NCBI GenBank assembly: GCA_046348835.1
Contig: JAXMDM010000002.1
Span: 124,001 to 188,000 of the forward strand
Direction of reading: 5' to 3'
Length of the DNA stretch: 64,000 nt
Origin: Defluviicoccus sp046348835
Lineage (GTDB): Bacteria; Pseudomonadota; Alphaproteobacteria; Rhodospirillales; Defluviicoccaceae
In this document: piece after piece, positions 27,313 through 35,195 of the stretch
Layout: every line of letters begins with the position of its first letter
How positions within the stretch are numbered: position 1 is the first letter of the stretch
The notes under the pieces: generated by a model
What the model was told of the DNA's origin: nothing
The model's input: only the letters and a program-made list of their open reading frames with translations
Database searches by the model: none
Made by a program: the position numbers and the translations under genes

Positions 27313-28337
27313 CAGCCGACGAGCTCGCGGGCGACGGCGGCGGCGTCGAAGCCCTTCAGGCCGATGACGACGAGTTCGCTGCGACGGGTTTCGTCCGCAC
27401 CCCAGTCGCGGTCGTAGTATCGCTCGATACGCTTGCCGACCGCCTGGACCACGTGTCGGCGCGGCTTGTCGGCGACGTCGAGGAAGCCCTTGACGCGCAG
27501 CACGTCGTGTTCACGGGCGATGCGGCGGATGCGGCGCTCGATCTCGGCCGGGTCGCCGATGCTGCCGAAGGCGGCGACAAAGCTTTCGAATTCGTCGTGA
27601 TCGTGGTCGTCGTCGGGGTCGTCGTGATGGCAGCGCCGCTGGGCGATGGCGTCTTCGGCGGCAGCGGCAAGCCCCAGTGCCGCCCGCGGGTCGAGCTCTC
27701 CTTTGGTCGTCGCCACTACCTTGACTCCCTCGGCCGCCCCCTGCAGCAGCGTAGCGCGCAGTTCGGCCAGCGTCACATCGTCGATCAGGTCGGTCTTGTT
27801 GAGGACGACGAGATCGGCACAGGCGAGCTGGTCTTGGAACAGCTCGGCCAGCGGCGAGTCATGATCGACCGGGCCGTTGGCCGCCATTTCTTCCGTTAGG
27901 CGTGCCGGATCGTCGGCGAAACGGCCATCGGCGAACGCCGGCGCATCGACGACGGTGATTACCCCGTCGACGGTCAGGCGCGCCTTTATCTCCGGCCAGT
28001 TGAACGCATGGACGAGAGGCTTCGGCAGGGCGAGGCCGGACGTCTCGATAACGATATGATCCGGCATCGGATCGCGGGCGAGGAGGCGCTCCATGGTCGG
28101 CAGGAATTCGTCGGCGACGGTGCAGCAGATGCAGCCATTGGCCAGCTCGACGATGTCCTCGTCGCGGCAGCCGGCGTCGCCGCAGCCGAGCAACAGATCG
28201 CGATCGATGCCCCGGTCGCCGAATTCGTTGATGAGAATGGCGAGACGGGCGCCGCCGGATTGGGCGATGAGGTGACGGATCAACGAGGTCTTGCCGGCGC
28301 CTAGAAATCCGGTGACGACGGTCGCGGGAATTCTCAT
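27312..28337 (-). CDS. cobW: CobW, G3E-family GTPase for cobalt delivery
   Basis: 341 residues. P-loop GFLGAGKTSLIRHL (about 9-22), the metal-binding C-x-C-C motif in ELANGCICCTV (about 66-76), VIETSGLALPKP, and VVLNKTDLI (base specificity). A short acidic His-rich insert (CHHDDPDDDHDHDEFES, about 226-242) and the CobW C-terminal domain with VLRVKGFLDVADKPRRHVVQAVG follow. CobW proteins are proposed to load Co2+ for CobN-type chelatases. It overlaps cobU by 4 bp and cobN by 1 bp, which supports a direct partnership with CobN. Confidence 0.93.
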   Translation of the reverse strand: MRIPATVVTGFLGAGKTSLIRHLIAQSGGARLAILINEFGDRGIDRDLLLGCGDAGCRDEDIVELANGCICCTVADEFLPTMERLLARDPMPDHIVIETSGLALPKPLVHAFNWPEIKARLTVDGVITVVDAPAFADGRFADDPARLTEEMAANGPVDHDSPLAELFQDQLACADLVVLNKTDLIDDVTLAELRATLLQGAAEGVKVVATTKGELDPRAALGLAAAAEDAIAQRRCHHDDPDDDHDHDEFESFVAAFGSIGDPAEIERRIRRIAREHDVLRVKGFLDVADKPRRHVVQAVGKRIERYYDRDWGADETRRSELVVIGLKGFDAAAVARELVG

Positions 28338-28888
28338 CTGGGAGGATCCTTGAGCACGAGGGGAAGGCCGGCGGCGACGAAGACGACGCGGTCGGCGGCG
28401 GCGGCAACCGCTTGATTGAGGCGGCCGGCGGCGTCGCGGAAATCGCGACCCAGCGGTGTGGCGGGGACGAGGCCGAGGCCGACCTCGTTGGCGACGAGGA
28501 CGACGGGACCGGCAAGTGCCTTAAGGCGCGCGGTGAGCGTCGCCGTTTCCGCCTCGATGTCGCGGTCGGCCCCCATAAGGTTGGCGAGCCAGAGGGTCAA
28601 GCAGTCCACCAGCAGCGGCCGGTCCCGCCGGGCGTGGCGGTCGAGGGCCGCACTCAGCTCCAGCGGTTCTTCGACCGTGGTCCAGTTCGCCGGGCGGCGC
28701 TGGCGATGGTGGCGGATGCGCCGGCTCATCTCGGCATCGCCGGCCTCGGCGGTGGCCACATAGGTGGCGGCGCGGTCTCCGCCGATCAGCGCCTCCGCGT
28801 ATGCGCTCTTGCCCGAGCGCGCACCGCCGAGGACGAGGGTGACCAAAGGCAGTGGCGCAATCTGCGGCGCAATCTGCGGACCCGGCAT
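28334..28888 (-). CDS. cobU: Bifunctional adenosylcobinamide kinase/guanylyltransferase
   Basis: 184 residues from the ATG at 28888 (CobU/CobP family). It phosphorylates adenosylcobinamide and converts it to the GDP derivative for nucleotide-loop assembly. P-loop VLGGARSGKSAYAEAL near residue 20; YVATAEAGDAEM; RRPANWTTVEEP; LVDCLTLWLANLM; LVANEVGLGLVPATPLGRDFRDAAGRLNQ. The start is fixed by the riboswitch, which ends 37 bp upstream; any longer open frame would run through the aptamer. A GGAGGAGA ribosome site precedes it. First gene of the riboswitch-controlled run. Confidence 0.94.
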   Translation of the reverse strand: MPGPQIAPQIAPLPLVTLVLGGARSGKSAYAEALIGGDRAATYVATAEAGDAEMSRRIRHHRQRRPANWTTVEEPLELSAALDRHARRDRPLLVDCLTLWLANLMGADRDIEAETATLTARLKALAGPVVLVANEVGLGLVPATPLGRDFRDAAGRLNQAVAAAADRVVFVAAGLPLVLKDPPR

Positions 28889-28925
28889 CTTAGGCACGTC
28901 TCCTCCGCCCGAGGGATGGCCGACC

Positions 28926-29088
28926 AAGCGCGTCGAGGAGGTCTCCTGGCTCGGGGTCCACAACCACGATCGCCTTCCCGGCGCCAACGCCAGTGGCTTG
29001 TCGATCGCGGTTTCACCACTTACAGTTGCGGGGGCAGCGCCGGAATTGCGATTTTTTCGCGCACCGGCTTCCCTGTCTCGACACGCTT
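28926..29088 (-). promoter_or_regulatory. Adenosylcobalamin riboswitch upstream of cobU
   Basis: All landmark elements of the cobalamin aptamer occur in order on the minus strand. The P1 5' arm AAGCGTGTCGAG (29088-29077) pairs with CTCGACGCGCTT (28937-28926) with one G-U. Between them are GGGAAGCCGGTGCG, the core GCTGCCCCCGCAACTGTAAG, the B12 box GCCACTGG (28997-28990), CGGGAAGGCG and GAGCCAGGAGACC. The aptamer closes 37 nt before the cobU ATG, just ahead of its ribosome site, so translational control is likely. High adenosylcobalamin should reduce cobU-cobW-cobN expression. No T-rich terminator is visible in the gap. Confidence 0.95.
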
Positions 29089-29099
29089 CATGTCAGATA

Positions 29100-29771
29100 T
29101 CATGAAGGATCGGAGCGAATCCAGCGGCGGCACGACTGATTGACGCCGTCGATGCGCCAGGCGGCGCCCCGGGATAGGGCGCCGTCGGGGACGAGGGTCA
29201 GCCGGGTCAGCGACAGATTATCGACGACCACCGCCATCGCTGCCGCCGGGGTGAGCTTCAGGGCGTGGGCAATGGCGGCGCGGATTGTCCCGCCATGGGC
29301 GACGGCGATGATGTCGCGGCCAGCATAGAGCCGGCCGAGCCGTTCGATCGCGTCGGCGGTGCGCATCATCACGGTCACGAAGCTTTCTCCGCCGGGCGGC
29401 GCGTTGCCGGTCGGATCGGCCCAGAAGGTGGCATAGGCGGCGGGGTCAAGATGGTGCATCGCGGGCCAGGTCAGCCCCTGCCAGGCGCCGAAGTGCTGCT
29501 CGGCGAAGTCGGGTTCGACCAGCGGGGCAGGGGGATGGGCGCGACCGTTTTCCCCCAGCGCCGTGGCCAGCATGCGCATTGTCTGCCGGGTGCGCCCGAG
29601 GGGTGTCACGATCCAGACGGCGTCGCCGGGTAGGGCATCGGCGAGTGCCGCGAAGGTCGGGGCATCGGAGACGTCGCAGGCGACATCCTGTTGACCGAAG
29701 ATGCGTCCCGGTGCTTCCGGAACCGGTGCATGGCGCACCCACCACCACCGGGTGGTGGTCCCGAGGCTCAT
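29100..29771 (-). CDS. cobC: Histidine phosphatase family protein, probable alpha-ribazole phosphatase
   Basis: 223 residues. Phosphoglycerate-mutase fold with VRHAPVPEAPGRIFGQQDV (the RHG motif appears as RHA), TPLGRTRQTMRMLA (second phosphate-binding Arg), EPDFAEQHFGAWQGLTW (catalytic acid region) and IIAVAHGGTIRAAIA (second His). The block GRIFGQ-D plus EQ-FG-W is typical of CobC, which dephosphorylates alpha-ribazole 5'-phosphate. It overlaps cobS by 4 bp, which supports the nucleotide-loop role. The riboswitch begins 11 bp after its stop, so the riboswitch promoter probably lies in its 3' end. Confidence 0.86.
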   Translation of the reverse strand: MSLGTTTRWWWVRHAPVPEAPGRIFGQQDVACDVSDAPTFAALADALPGDAVWIVTPLGRTRQTMRMLATALGENGRAHPPAPLVEPDFAEQHFGAWQGLTWPAMHHLDPAAYATFWADPTGNAPPGGESFVTVMMRTADAIERLGRLYAGRDIIAVAHGGTIRAAIAHALKLTPAAAMAVVVDNLSLTRLTLVPDGALSRGAAWRIDGVNQSCRRWIRSDPS

Positions 29772-30637
29772 CGGTCGGTGGCGGCAATGGCGATGAGAAC
29801 GGCAATTTCCGCCATGACTTGCGCGGCGCCGAGGACGTCGCCGGTCTGGCCGCCGATCATTCGCTGCGCCACCAGGCCGACGATGCTGGCGGCGAGCAGC
29901 GCGGCGACGAGGGCGCTCATCGCTCCCCAGAAACCGACGGTCAGCAGCGCGGTGACGAGGGCAATCAGCACCGCCAGGGCGATTCGGGTCGGCTCGGGCC
30001 GGCCCGCCAGGGCGCCCAGTCCCCCTGGCCTGACCGGCGTCAGCCAGCGCATGAGCCCCGGAAGCACCGCGCGTGAAACGGTTGCCCCGGCGATCAGTGC
30101 CAGGGCCGCGGTGTCCGGCGAAAACAGGCCGCTCAGAATGGCGGCGCGGACGACCATGGCGAAGACGAGGGCCATGGCGCCGAAGCTGCCGAGCCGGCTG
30201 TCCGCCATGATGGCGAGCCGCCGCTCCCGGGTGCGCCCGCCCCCAAGGCCATCGAAGAAGTCGGCGAGACCGTCCTCATGCAGCCCGCCGCTCACCAGCG
30301 CCGCCACCGCAAGCCCAATCATGGCGCAGGCCAGCGGATGCAGGCCGATATGGAAGGACGCCAGCAGGGCCAATGCCGCGCAGGTGCCGATGCCCACACC
30401 GATGAGGGGAAACAGACCGGTGGCGCGGGCGAGAAAGCCCGCTTGATCGGTGGCAGGAGAGGCCGCTTCGGGTATTGTCGCGGCGGTGGAAGTGTCTGCG
30501 GGATCCGGTCGGCGATCGGGCACCTGGGTGAGGGGCAGCACCGTCAGAAAGGCCGCGGCCACACAAAAGTTCTGCCAGAATCGCTCGACCAGCGATGAAG
30601 GGGCGATGAAACCGGAGGATTTCGACAAGGCTGTCAC
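29768..30637 (-). CDS. cobS: Adenosylcobinamide-GDP ribazoletransferase (cobalamin synthase)
   Basis: 289-residue integral membrane enzyme from a GTG at 30637. It joins adenosylcobinamide-GDP with alpha-ribazole (phosphate) to finish cobalamin. The metal-binding signature GGLHEDGLADFFDGLGGG is intact (about 116-133), followed by RRLAIMADSRLGSFGAMAL and about six hydrophobic segments. A Pro/Asp-rich insert (about 40-65) between the first helix and the ARATGLFPLIG block makes the N-terminus longer than usual. It overlaps cobC by 4 bp and is divergent from cobT. Confidence 0.93.
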   Translation of the reverse strand: MTALSKSSGFIAPSSLVERFWQNFCVAAAFLTVLPLTQVPDRRPDPADTSTAATIPEAASPATDQAGFLARATGLFPLIGVGIGTCAALALLASFHIGLHPLACAMIGLAVAALVSGGLHEDGLADFFDGLGGGRTRERRLAIMADSRLGSFGAMALVFAMVVRAAILSGLFSPDTAALALIAGATVSRAVLPGLMRWLTPVRPGGLGALAGRPEPTRIALAVLIALVTALLTVGFWGAMSALVAALLAASIVGLVAQRMIGGQTGDVLGAAQVMAEIAVLIAIAATDR

Positions 30638-30735
30638 GCGTCTGTTTCCAAAAGGAGCGCATGCGATACCCGACGGGGGTTATAGGTGCGAATAAGGCGA
30701 GAATGCAAACGCACATCACGCAAGGAGCGGGGGAA

Positions 30736-31767
30736 GTGATCGAAGTGACGCCGTGCTCGACCCTGGAAGCGTTTCGGCAACGGCTTTTTGACGCTCCGGG
30801 GGAAAGCGAGGACGCACGACGTGCGGCCGAGGCCCGGCAGGCAGCGCTGATCAAGCCCGCAGGTGCGCTTGGCCGGCTGGAACACCTGGCGTCGTGGGTC
30901 GCCGCTTGGCAAGACAGCGATCCGCCGCGCGCAGAGCGCATTCGGGTCGTGGTTTTTGCCGGCAGTCACGGGATCGCCGGACGAGGGGTATCCCTCTACC
31001 CGACGAGCGTCACCCGCCAGATGGTCGCGAGCTTTCATCGAGGCCATGCGGCGATCAACCAGCTCTGCCGCTCCATCGGCGCCGACCTGGAGGTGGTGCC
31101 GTTGGACGTGGATACCCCCACCGCCGATTTCGCCGAGACCGCGGCGATGACCGGGGACGAATTCCTCGCCGCGCTCAATGCCGGCTTCGCCGCCGCCGAG
31201 GCATGTGACCTGCTCTGCCTGGGGGAGATGGGCATCGGCAACACCACCGCCGCCGCGGCGCTCTCCCATGCGCTCTTCGGCGGGACCGCGGCCGCCTGGA
31301 CAGGGGCCGGAACCGGCATCGATGCGGATCGCCGGATGCGCAAGATCGCCATCGTCGGCGAGGCGGTGGCCCGACACAGGGACGCCGCCAGCGATGCTCT
31401 CGATCTGCTGCGCCGGCTGGGCGGACGGGAACTGGCGGCGATCGCCGGGGCCATCGTCGGCGCGCGGTTACGGCGTGTCCCGGTCATTCTCGACGGCTAC
31501 GCGACGACGGTGGCGGCGGCACCGCTGGCGTTCCTACGCCCCGATGCGCTCGCCCACTGCCTGATCGGTCACCTGTCGACGGAGCCTGGCCACCGCCTCG
31601 TTGCCGACATGCTGGACATGCAGCCGTTGCTCGACCTCGGTCTGCACCTGGGCGAGGCCAGTGGCGCCGCCCTCGCCGCCGGTATGGTCAAGGCGGCGGT
31701 GGCCTGCCATACCGGGATGGCGACGTTCGCCGAAGCGGGTGTCGACGGAGCCGATGTGGCGAGGTGA
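30736..31767 (+). CDS. cobT: Nicotinate-nucleotide-dimethylbenzimidazole phosphoribosyltransferase
   Basis: 343 residues from a GTG at 30736 preceded by AAGGAG with 8-bp spacing; ATG codons at 30661 and 30703 would add 25 or 11 residues. The GTG is preferred because the 30661 start would leave only 23 bp to the divergent cobS. It makes alpha-ribazole phosphate from dimethylbenzimidazole and nicotinate mononucleotide. Family motifs are KPAGALGRLE, VFAGSHGIAGRGVSLYP, LGEMGIGNTTAAAAL, LDGYATTVAAAPLAFL and the C-terminal LHLGEASGAALA with the catalytic Glu. This completes the nucleotide-loop set cobU-cobC-cobS-cobT. Confidence 0.93.
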   Translation: MIEVTPCSTLEAFRQRLFDAPGESEDARRAAEARQAALIKPAGALGRLEHLASWVAAWQDSDPPRAERIRVVVFAGSHGIAGRGVSLYPTSVTRQMVASFHRGHAAINQLCRSIGADLEVVPLDVDTPTADFAETAAMTGDEFLAALNAGFAAAEACDLLCLGEMGIGNTTAAAALSHALFGGTAAAWTGAGTGIDADRRMRKIAIVGEAVARHRDAASDALDLLRRLGGRELAAIAGAIVGARLRRVPVILDGYATTVAAAPLAFLRPDALAHCLIGHLSTEPGHRLVADMLDMQPLLDLGLHLGEASGAALAAGMVKAAVACHTGMATFAEAGVDGADVAR

Positions 31768-31819
31768 TGGGCGGGGCTTCGGCGGATCAGGCTCGCCTTC
31801 GTCGGTCGTTGACAGCGGC

Positions 31820-32311
31820 CTAACCGTCGGCGAGGAGCGAGGCGAGGACGGACGCTGCCTCGGCGTAAATTCCCGGATGAGAGCTTTCGCGCGGGCCGGC
31901 AATATTGAGGATGCGAACCCGCGTATGGGCAAGCCAGGCGCGGACATCCTCCACGTCGGCCACCTCGGCCGGCGCGTTGAGATCGATCACCCGCGTCGGC
32001 CGGGCGAGGGATCGGGCGATGGCGATGGTGAGGGCGGTGCCGCCCGTGGGACGGCCACGGGTCAACACCAATGTCGCATCCGAGTCGCGCACGTTGAAGC
32101 GGGTGCGGACGTCGTAGGCGTCGCTCGCCGTTTCGCGTACGGGGTAGCGGTCGGGCACGCGACCGTCTTCGGCCCGGCGGTTGCGCGGAACCCAGCCCCC
32201 GACCGGAATGCCCAGCGCCATGGCCGCGTCGAGGCCGGCTCGGTCGACCCCGGTTTGCCCGCCCGAGACGATCTTGACGATGAAGAGTCGGGGATGGAGG
32301 CGCGCCGGCAT
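31820..32311 (-). CDS. YpsA-like / putative molybdenum carrier family protein
   Basis: 163 residues. The N-terminal KIVSGGQTGVDRAGLDAA is the hallmark of the putative molybdenum carrier (MoCo carrier-like) branch of the SLOG/LOG Rossmann superfamily, which probably binds a nucleotide-like ligand; GGWVPRNRRAEDG, YPVRET and TLVLTRGRPTGGT are also typical. Substrate and role are unknown in general. Its ATG overlaps the stop of the upstream degenerate phosphatase by 1 bp, so the two are translationally coupled. Convergent with cobT, 52 bp between stops. A later start near MKIVSGG-like position is not available as ATG. Confidence 0.82.
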   Translation of the reverse strand: MPARLHPRLFIVKIVSGGQTGVDRAGLDAAMALGIPVGGWVPRNRRAEDGRVPDRYPVRETASDAYDVRTRFNVRDSDATLVLTRGRPTGGTALTIAIARSLARPTRVIDLNAPAEVADVEDVRAWLAHTRVRILNIAGPRESSHPGIYAEAASVLASLLADG

Positions 32312-33153
32312 CAGGCTTCGATCGTTTCGATCAGCCGTCCTTCACCGTCAATGCAGCCCGCGATCAGATTTCCCGAGAACCCGCAGCCCCCGTCCAGGGA
32401 AACGGTATGGGCGCGGACCATGGCGCCCCGATGCTGCGGGTCGAAGCCGCGAATGATGGAATTGAAACTGCCGTAGGGCGCATTGTCGCGTTCGAAGGCA
32501 CGGCTACCCCACCACAGGGCGTCCGCCTGCTGGGCAAGAGGACGCGCCGGATCAACGCCGGCACTCACGAACAGGCTGGTCCCGTCCGCGGTGTAGGCGG
32601 CCCGCTTTAGCGTGCTCAGCAGCCGGTCATGGCCGTCCAGCGAGCGAACCGTTGCACGGAGGCGATTGGTCCACTGGGACAGGACGAAGGCGCCGCGGCG
32701 GGCGGCGGAGCGCCCTTCCTCGATGCTCCCGCCGTAGGCCTCGACGGTGGTACCGATGCCACGCTCGATCATCCAGTCCAAGACTTCGGCCGGGTTGGGC
32801 GCAAACTGCAGTTGGAGCAGCTTGTGCCACATCTCCTCCTGGCTGCCGCGGAGGAAGACGATGCTGCCGCTGTCCGGCGACAGTTGCGTGGAGAGCACGG
32901 CGCGACGGAACAGCAGCACTTCGTGAACAGTCGCCGCCACATGGCGCCCACGTCCGACGATGTTGCCAAGATAGACCAGATTGTGGTCCGGCTCGATGCG
33001 GCGAGCCAGGGCATCGTGCAGCCCTACCAGCCGCTCCGCGTCGCCGTGGATCGATCCCACCGCCCAAGTCAATCGTCCGGGCGGCAGGACGGCCAACGTC
33101 TCGGACACGCCCGCCGGCTCGAGGCGAGCAACGCTCACTCGCTCCTCGCTCAC
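32311..33153 (-). CDS. PPP-type metallophosphatase homologue with degenerate active site
   Basis: 280 residues from a GTG at 33153. The order of PPP/bacterial serine-threonine phosphatase motifs is recognisable, but the metal ligands are changed: GDIHG reads GSIHG (Ser34), GDxVDRG reads GNIVGRG (Asn64, Gly67) and RGNHE reads RGSQE (Ser104, Gln105). The later His motif reads FVSAGVDP. Only His36 of the first site remains obvious. The fold is likely kept while hydrolysis is doubtful, suggesting a binding or regulatory role. It is followed by the YpsA-like gene with a 1-bp overlap; carD lies 22 bp upstream of its start on the same strand. Confidence 0.78.
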   Translation of the reverse strand: MSEERVSVARLEPAGVSETLAVLPPGRLTWAVGSIHGDAERLVGLHDALARRIEPDHNLVYLGNIVGRGRHVAATVHEVLLFRRAVLSTQLSPDSGSIVFLRGSQEEMWHKLLQLQFAPNPAEVLDWMIERGIGTTVEAYGGSIEEGRSAARRGAFVLSQWTNRLRATVRSLDGHDRLLSTLKRAAYTADGTSLFVSAGVDPARPLAQQADALWWGSRAFERDNAPYGSFNSIIRGFDPQHRGAMVRAHTVSLDGGCGFSGNLIAGCIDGEGRLIETIEA

Positions 33154-33175
33154 CTCCGCTCTCCTCCCGGTTGGC

Positions 33176-33673
33176 TCAGGCGGCGTTCAGAAGCTCGGCA
33201 AGGCGCTCCGAGGCCTGGATTTTGTCGATACATTCGAGGGCGGCCAGTTCGCAGGCAAGCCTGTCGAATGCCGCCTCGTAGATCTGCCGCTCACTGAACG
33301 ACTGGTCCGGCTGACCTACATTTGGGTGCAGGTCACGAACGACCTCGGCAATGGAGACGGGGTCGCCCGAGTTGATCTTCGCCTCGTATTCCTGGGCCCT
33401 GCGGCTCCACATGGTCTTCTTTACCCGCGCCCGTCCTCTCAGTTTGCCAAGCGCGCTGTCCATAACCTTGCGTGTGCTGAGACGACGCAGACCCGCCTGG
33501 GTCGCTTTATTTACCGGGACCCGCAGGGTCATCCGATCGCGATCGAAGGCTATGACAAAAAGCTCAAGTTCCTGTCCGGCAATCTCGCGACTTTCGATGC
33601 CGATGACCTTCCCCACTCCGTGGGTGGGGTACACCACATAGTCCCCGGCTTGGAACGCCAGTTCTTCCCGCAT
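33176..33673 (-). CDS. carD: CarD/CdnL-family transcription regulator
   Basis: 165 residues from the ATG at 33673, chosen because FQAGDYVVYPTHGVGKVIGIE begins about 8 residues later as in homologues. N-terminal RNA-polymerase beta-binding Tudor-like domain (about 6-65) and C-terminal helical DNA-binding domain (about 70-160; KVMDSALGKLRGRARVKKTMWSRRAQEYEAKI). CarD proteins stabilise open complexes at many promoters, including rRNA promoters. A candidate promoter lies at 33861-33890. Proximity to fdxA, an S4 protein and the SUV3-like helicase is a recurrent alphaproteobacterial order. Confidence 0.93.
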   Translation of the reverse strand: MREELAFQAGDYVVYPTHGVGKVIGIESREIAGQELELFVIAFDRDRMTLRVPVNKATQAGLRRLSTRKVMDSALGKLRGRARVKKTMWSRRAQEYEAKINSGDPVSIAEVVRDLHPNVGQPDQSFSERQIYEAAFDRLACELAALECIDKIQASERLAELLNAA

Positions 33674-33860
33674 TCTGCGTTCTCTCTCCGCTCGACGGCC
33701 CAACCCCGTGGCCACAACCCGCAGCCGCGGAAAGCAGCGCCGTCACTACCCTTGGTTCAAGATTTAGCAAGCACCTTTAAGGTGTTTTGACCCGTGGCGC
33801 CCCGATGGAGATGTTCCATCGTCGGAATGCCGGATCTCGTCAGCGCGTCGCCAACGATCC

Positions 33861-33890
33861 TTTATAACATACGGATAGTGATGGTGACAA
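33861..33890 (-). promoter_or_regulatory. Candidate sigma-70 promoter for carD
   Basis: On the minus strand TTGTCA (33890-33885) and TATAAA (33866-33861) are separated by 18 bp, in an AT-richer patch between fdxA and carD. It would give a leader of about 180 nt before the carD ATG. Found by eye only. Confidence 0.4.
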
Positions 33891-33940
33891 ATCCCACGTT
33901 GCACCGCATTACTGGTATGTGCAGCCGCGTGTTCAATGGG

Positions 33941-34276
33941 TCAGCTGCCTTTCCCAGGCTCGGAGCTAAACAGACCCTCCTTGCCCCCCTTTCCATTCCA
34001 CTCGTCCGCATCCGCGGGTGCCGTCCCCTTACGGGTAATGTTTGGCCAAACTTTGGCATAATCGGCGTTAACCGTGAGCCACTTTTCGTTGCCGGCTTCG
34101 GTATCGGGGACGATCGCTTCGGCCGGGCACTCGGGCTCACAGACGCCGCAATCGATACACTCGTCGGGATGAATCACGAGCATGTTATCGCCCTCGTAGA
34201 AACAGTCGACGGGGCAGACTTCGACGCAGTCCATGTATTTGCACTTAATGCAATTTTCGGTAACGATGTAGGTCAT
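33941..34276 (-). CDS. fdxA: Seven-iron ferredoxin FdxA
   Basis: 111 residues. N-terminal MTYIVTENCIKCKYMDCVEVCP supplies the mixed 3Fe-4S/4Fe-4S ligand pattern (C-x2-C-x4-C-x3-C-P), and ECIDCGVCEPECPAEAI gives the second cluster. The C-terminal part (about 65-111) is the usual FdxA extension, here ending in a Gly/Lys-rich tail. Small cytoplasmic electron carrier. It starts 37 bp after the S4-TerB gene, probably in the same transcript. Confidence 0.95.
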   Translation of the reverse strand: MTYIVTENCIKCKYMDCVEVCPVDCFYEGDNMLVIHPDECIDCGVCEPECPAEAIVPDTEAGNEKWLTVNADYAKVWPNITRKGTAPADADEWNGKGGKEGLFSSEPGKGS

Positions 34277-34313
34277 ATTCCTCTCCGTTCAGGCGATGTG
34301 CCAGCGCTGCGGC

Positions 34314-35195
34314 TCACTCGGACGGATGTCGGTGAGTCATACGGTCGATTACACGCTTGCGGGCGGCACCGCTATCCACATCGGAGACATACAGCAGTCC
34401 GGCGACGCGGCGAACGAGGTTTGCTTCGTACGCATCGACGGTGCCGTCAGAGAGGACCACATCCCAAAGCATCTCGATGACGCCCGTCCGCTCGTCGGCG
34501 CTCATGCCGTCCTTGATGTTACGGGTGAGGGAATAGAGATCGGTTGCCGCATCGGCCTCGGCGCCGGCACGGAGAATCAAATCCTCTGCCTCGGTCGGGC
34601 CCAAGCCGAACCGCGACTGCAGCAGATCGGCCACGGTGCGGTGCTCGGCCTCGTCGACCGTTCCGTCCAGTTGGGCGGCATAAAGCAGCAGCGCGGCGGA
34701 CGACAGCGTTGATGGCAAATACGACGAAGATTGTCCGCCGCCGCCCGAGCCAGCGAACAGGGAATGCAACCGATCCAGCATGGCCCCGACTACCATAGGC
34801 GACACCTTCGCACCATCGGATTTGCCTCCATCATCCATCCCTCTCCGCCGCAGATCCTGGCCGCCGGTACGGTCGCCGGCACCTTCTTCGCCAATTGGCA
34901 GCGAATCCGAGGGTGTCAAGTCCTCGTAGAGTCGGCGGGCTTCGGGGGCCGGTCCTCGGCGGAGGGCGAGACTCACCACCCGGATGACGCGCACCCGGGG
35001 ACCCAGCGCGAACGTCAGCACGTCGCCCGGGCGGAGGGAATGGTGCGGCTTGGCGATCGGCGTCCCGTTCAGTCGGATACGGCCGGTCTCGCAGAAGGCG
35101 GTGGCGCGGGAACGGCTCTTGAAGAACCGGGCGAACCACAGCCACCGGTCGAGCCTTGCCGGTGCCTCGTCGGCGGCGTTTCGCTCCGGCCTCAT
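34314..35195 (-). CDS. S4 RNA-binding (Hsp15-like) domain fused to TerB-like domain
   Basis: 293 residues in one open frame. Residues about 12-90 are an S4/Hsp15-type RNA-binding module (ARLDRWLWFARFFKSRSRA, GRIRLNGTPIAKPHHSLRPGD, EARRLYEDL), normally a free protein of about 90-130 residues acting on stalled 50S subunits. Residues about 155-285 are a TerB/DnaJ-TerB-like helical domain (SSAALLLYAAQLDGTVDEAEHRTVADLL, SADERTGVIEMLWDVVLSDGTVDAYEANLVRRVAGLLYV). A hydrophilic Gly/Ser/Asp-rich linker joins them. The ATG overlaps the helicase stop by 4 bp. TerB alone could start at an internal Met (about residue 118 or 139), but the S4 part has no stop before it. Confidence 0.83.
   Translation of the reverse strand: MRPERNAADEAPARLDRWLWFARFFKSRSRATAFCETGRIRLNGTPIAKPHHSLRPGDVLTFALGPRVRVIRVVSLALRRGPAPEARRLYEDLTPSDSLPIGEEGAGDRTGGQDLRRRGMDDGGKSDGAKVSPMVVGAMLDRLHSLFAGSGGGGQSSSYLPSTLSSAALLLYAAQLDGTVDEAEHRTVADLLQSRFGLGPTEAEDLILRAGAEADAATDLYSLTRNIKDGMSADERTGVIEMLWDVVLSDGTVDAYEANLVRRVAGLLYVSDVDSGAARKRVIDRMTHRHPSE

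Noticed and set aside
33772..33784. Palindrome CACCTTTAAGGTG upstream of carD, followed by TTTT
   Set aside because: Only one unpaired central base, so it cannot form a normal terminator loop; orientation also does not suit a gene end.
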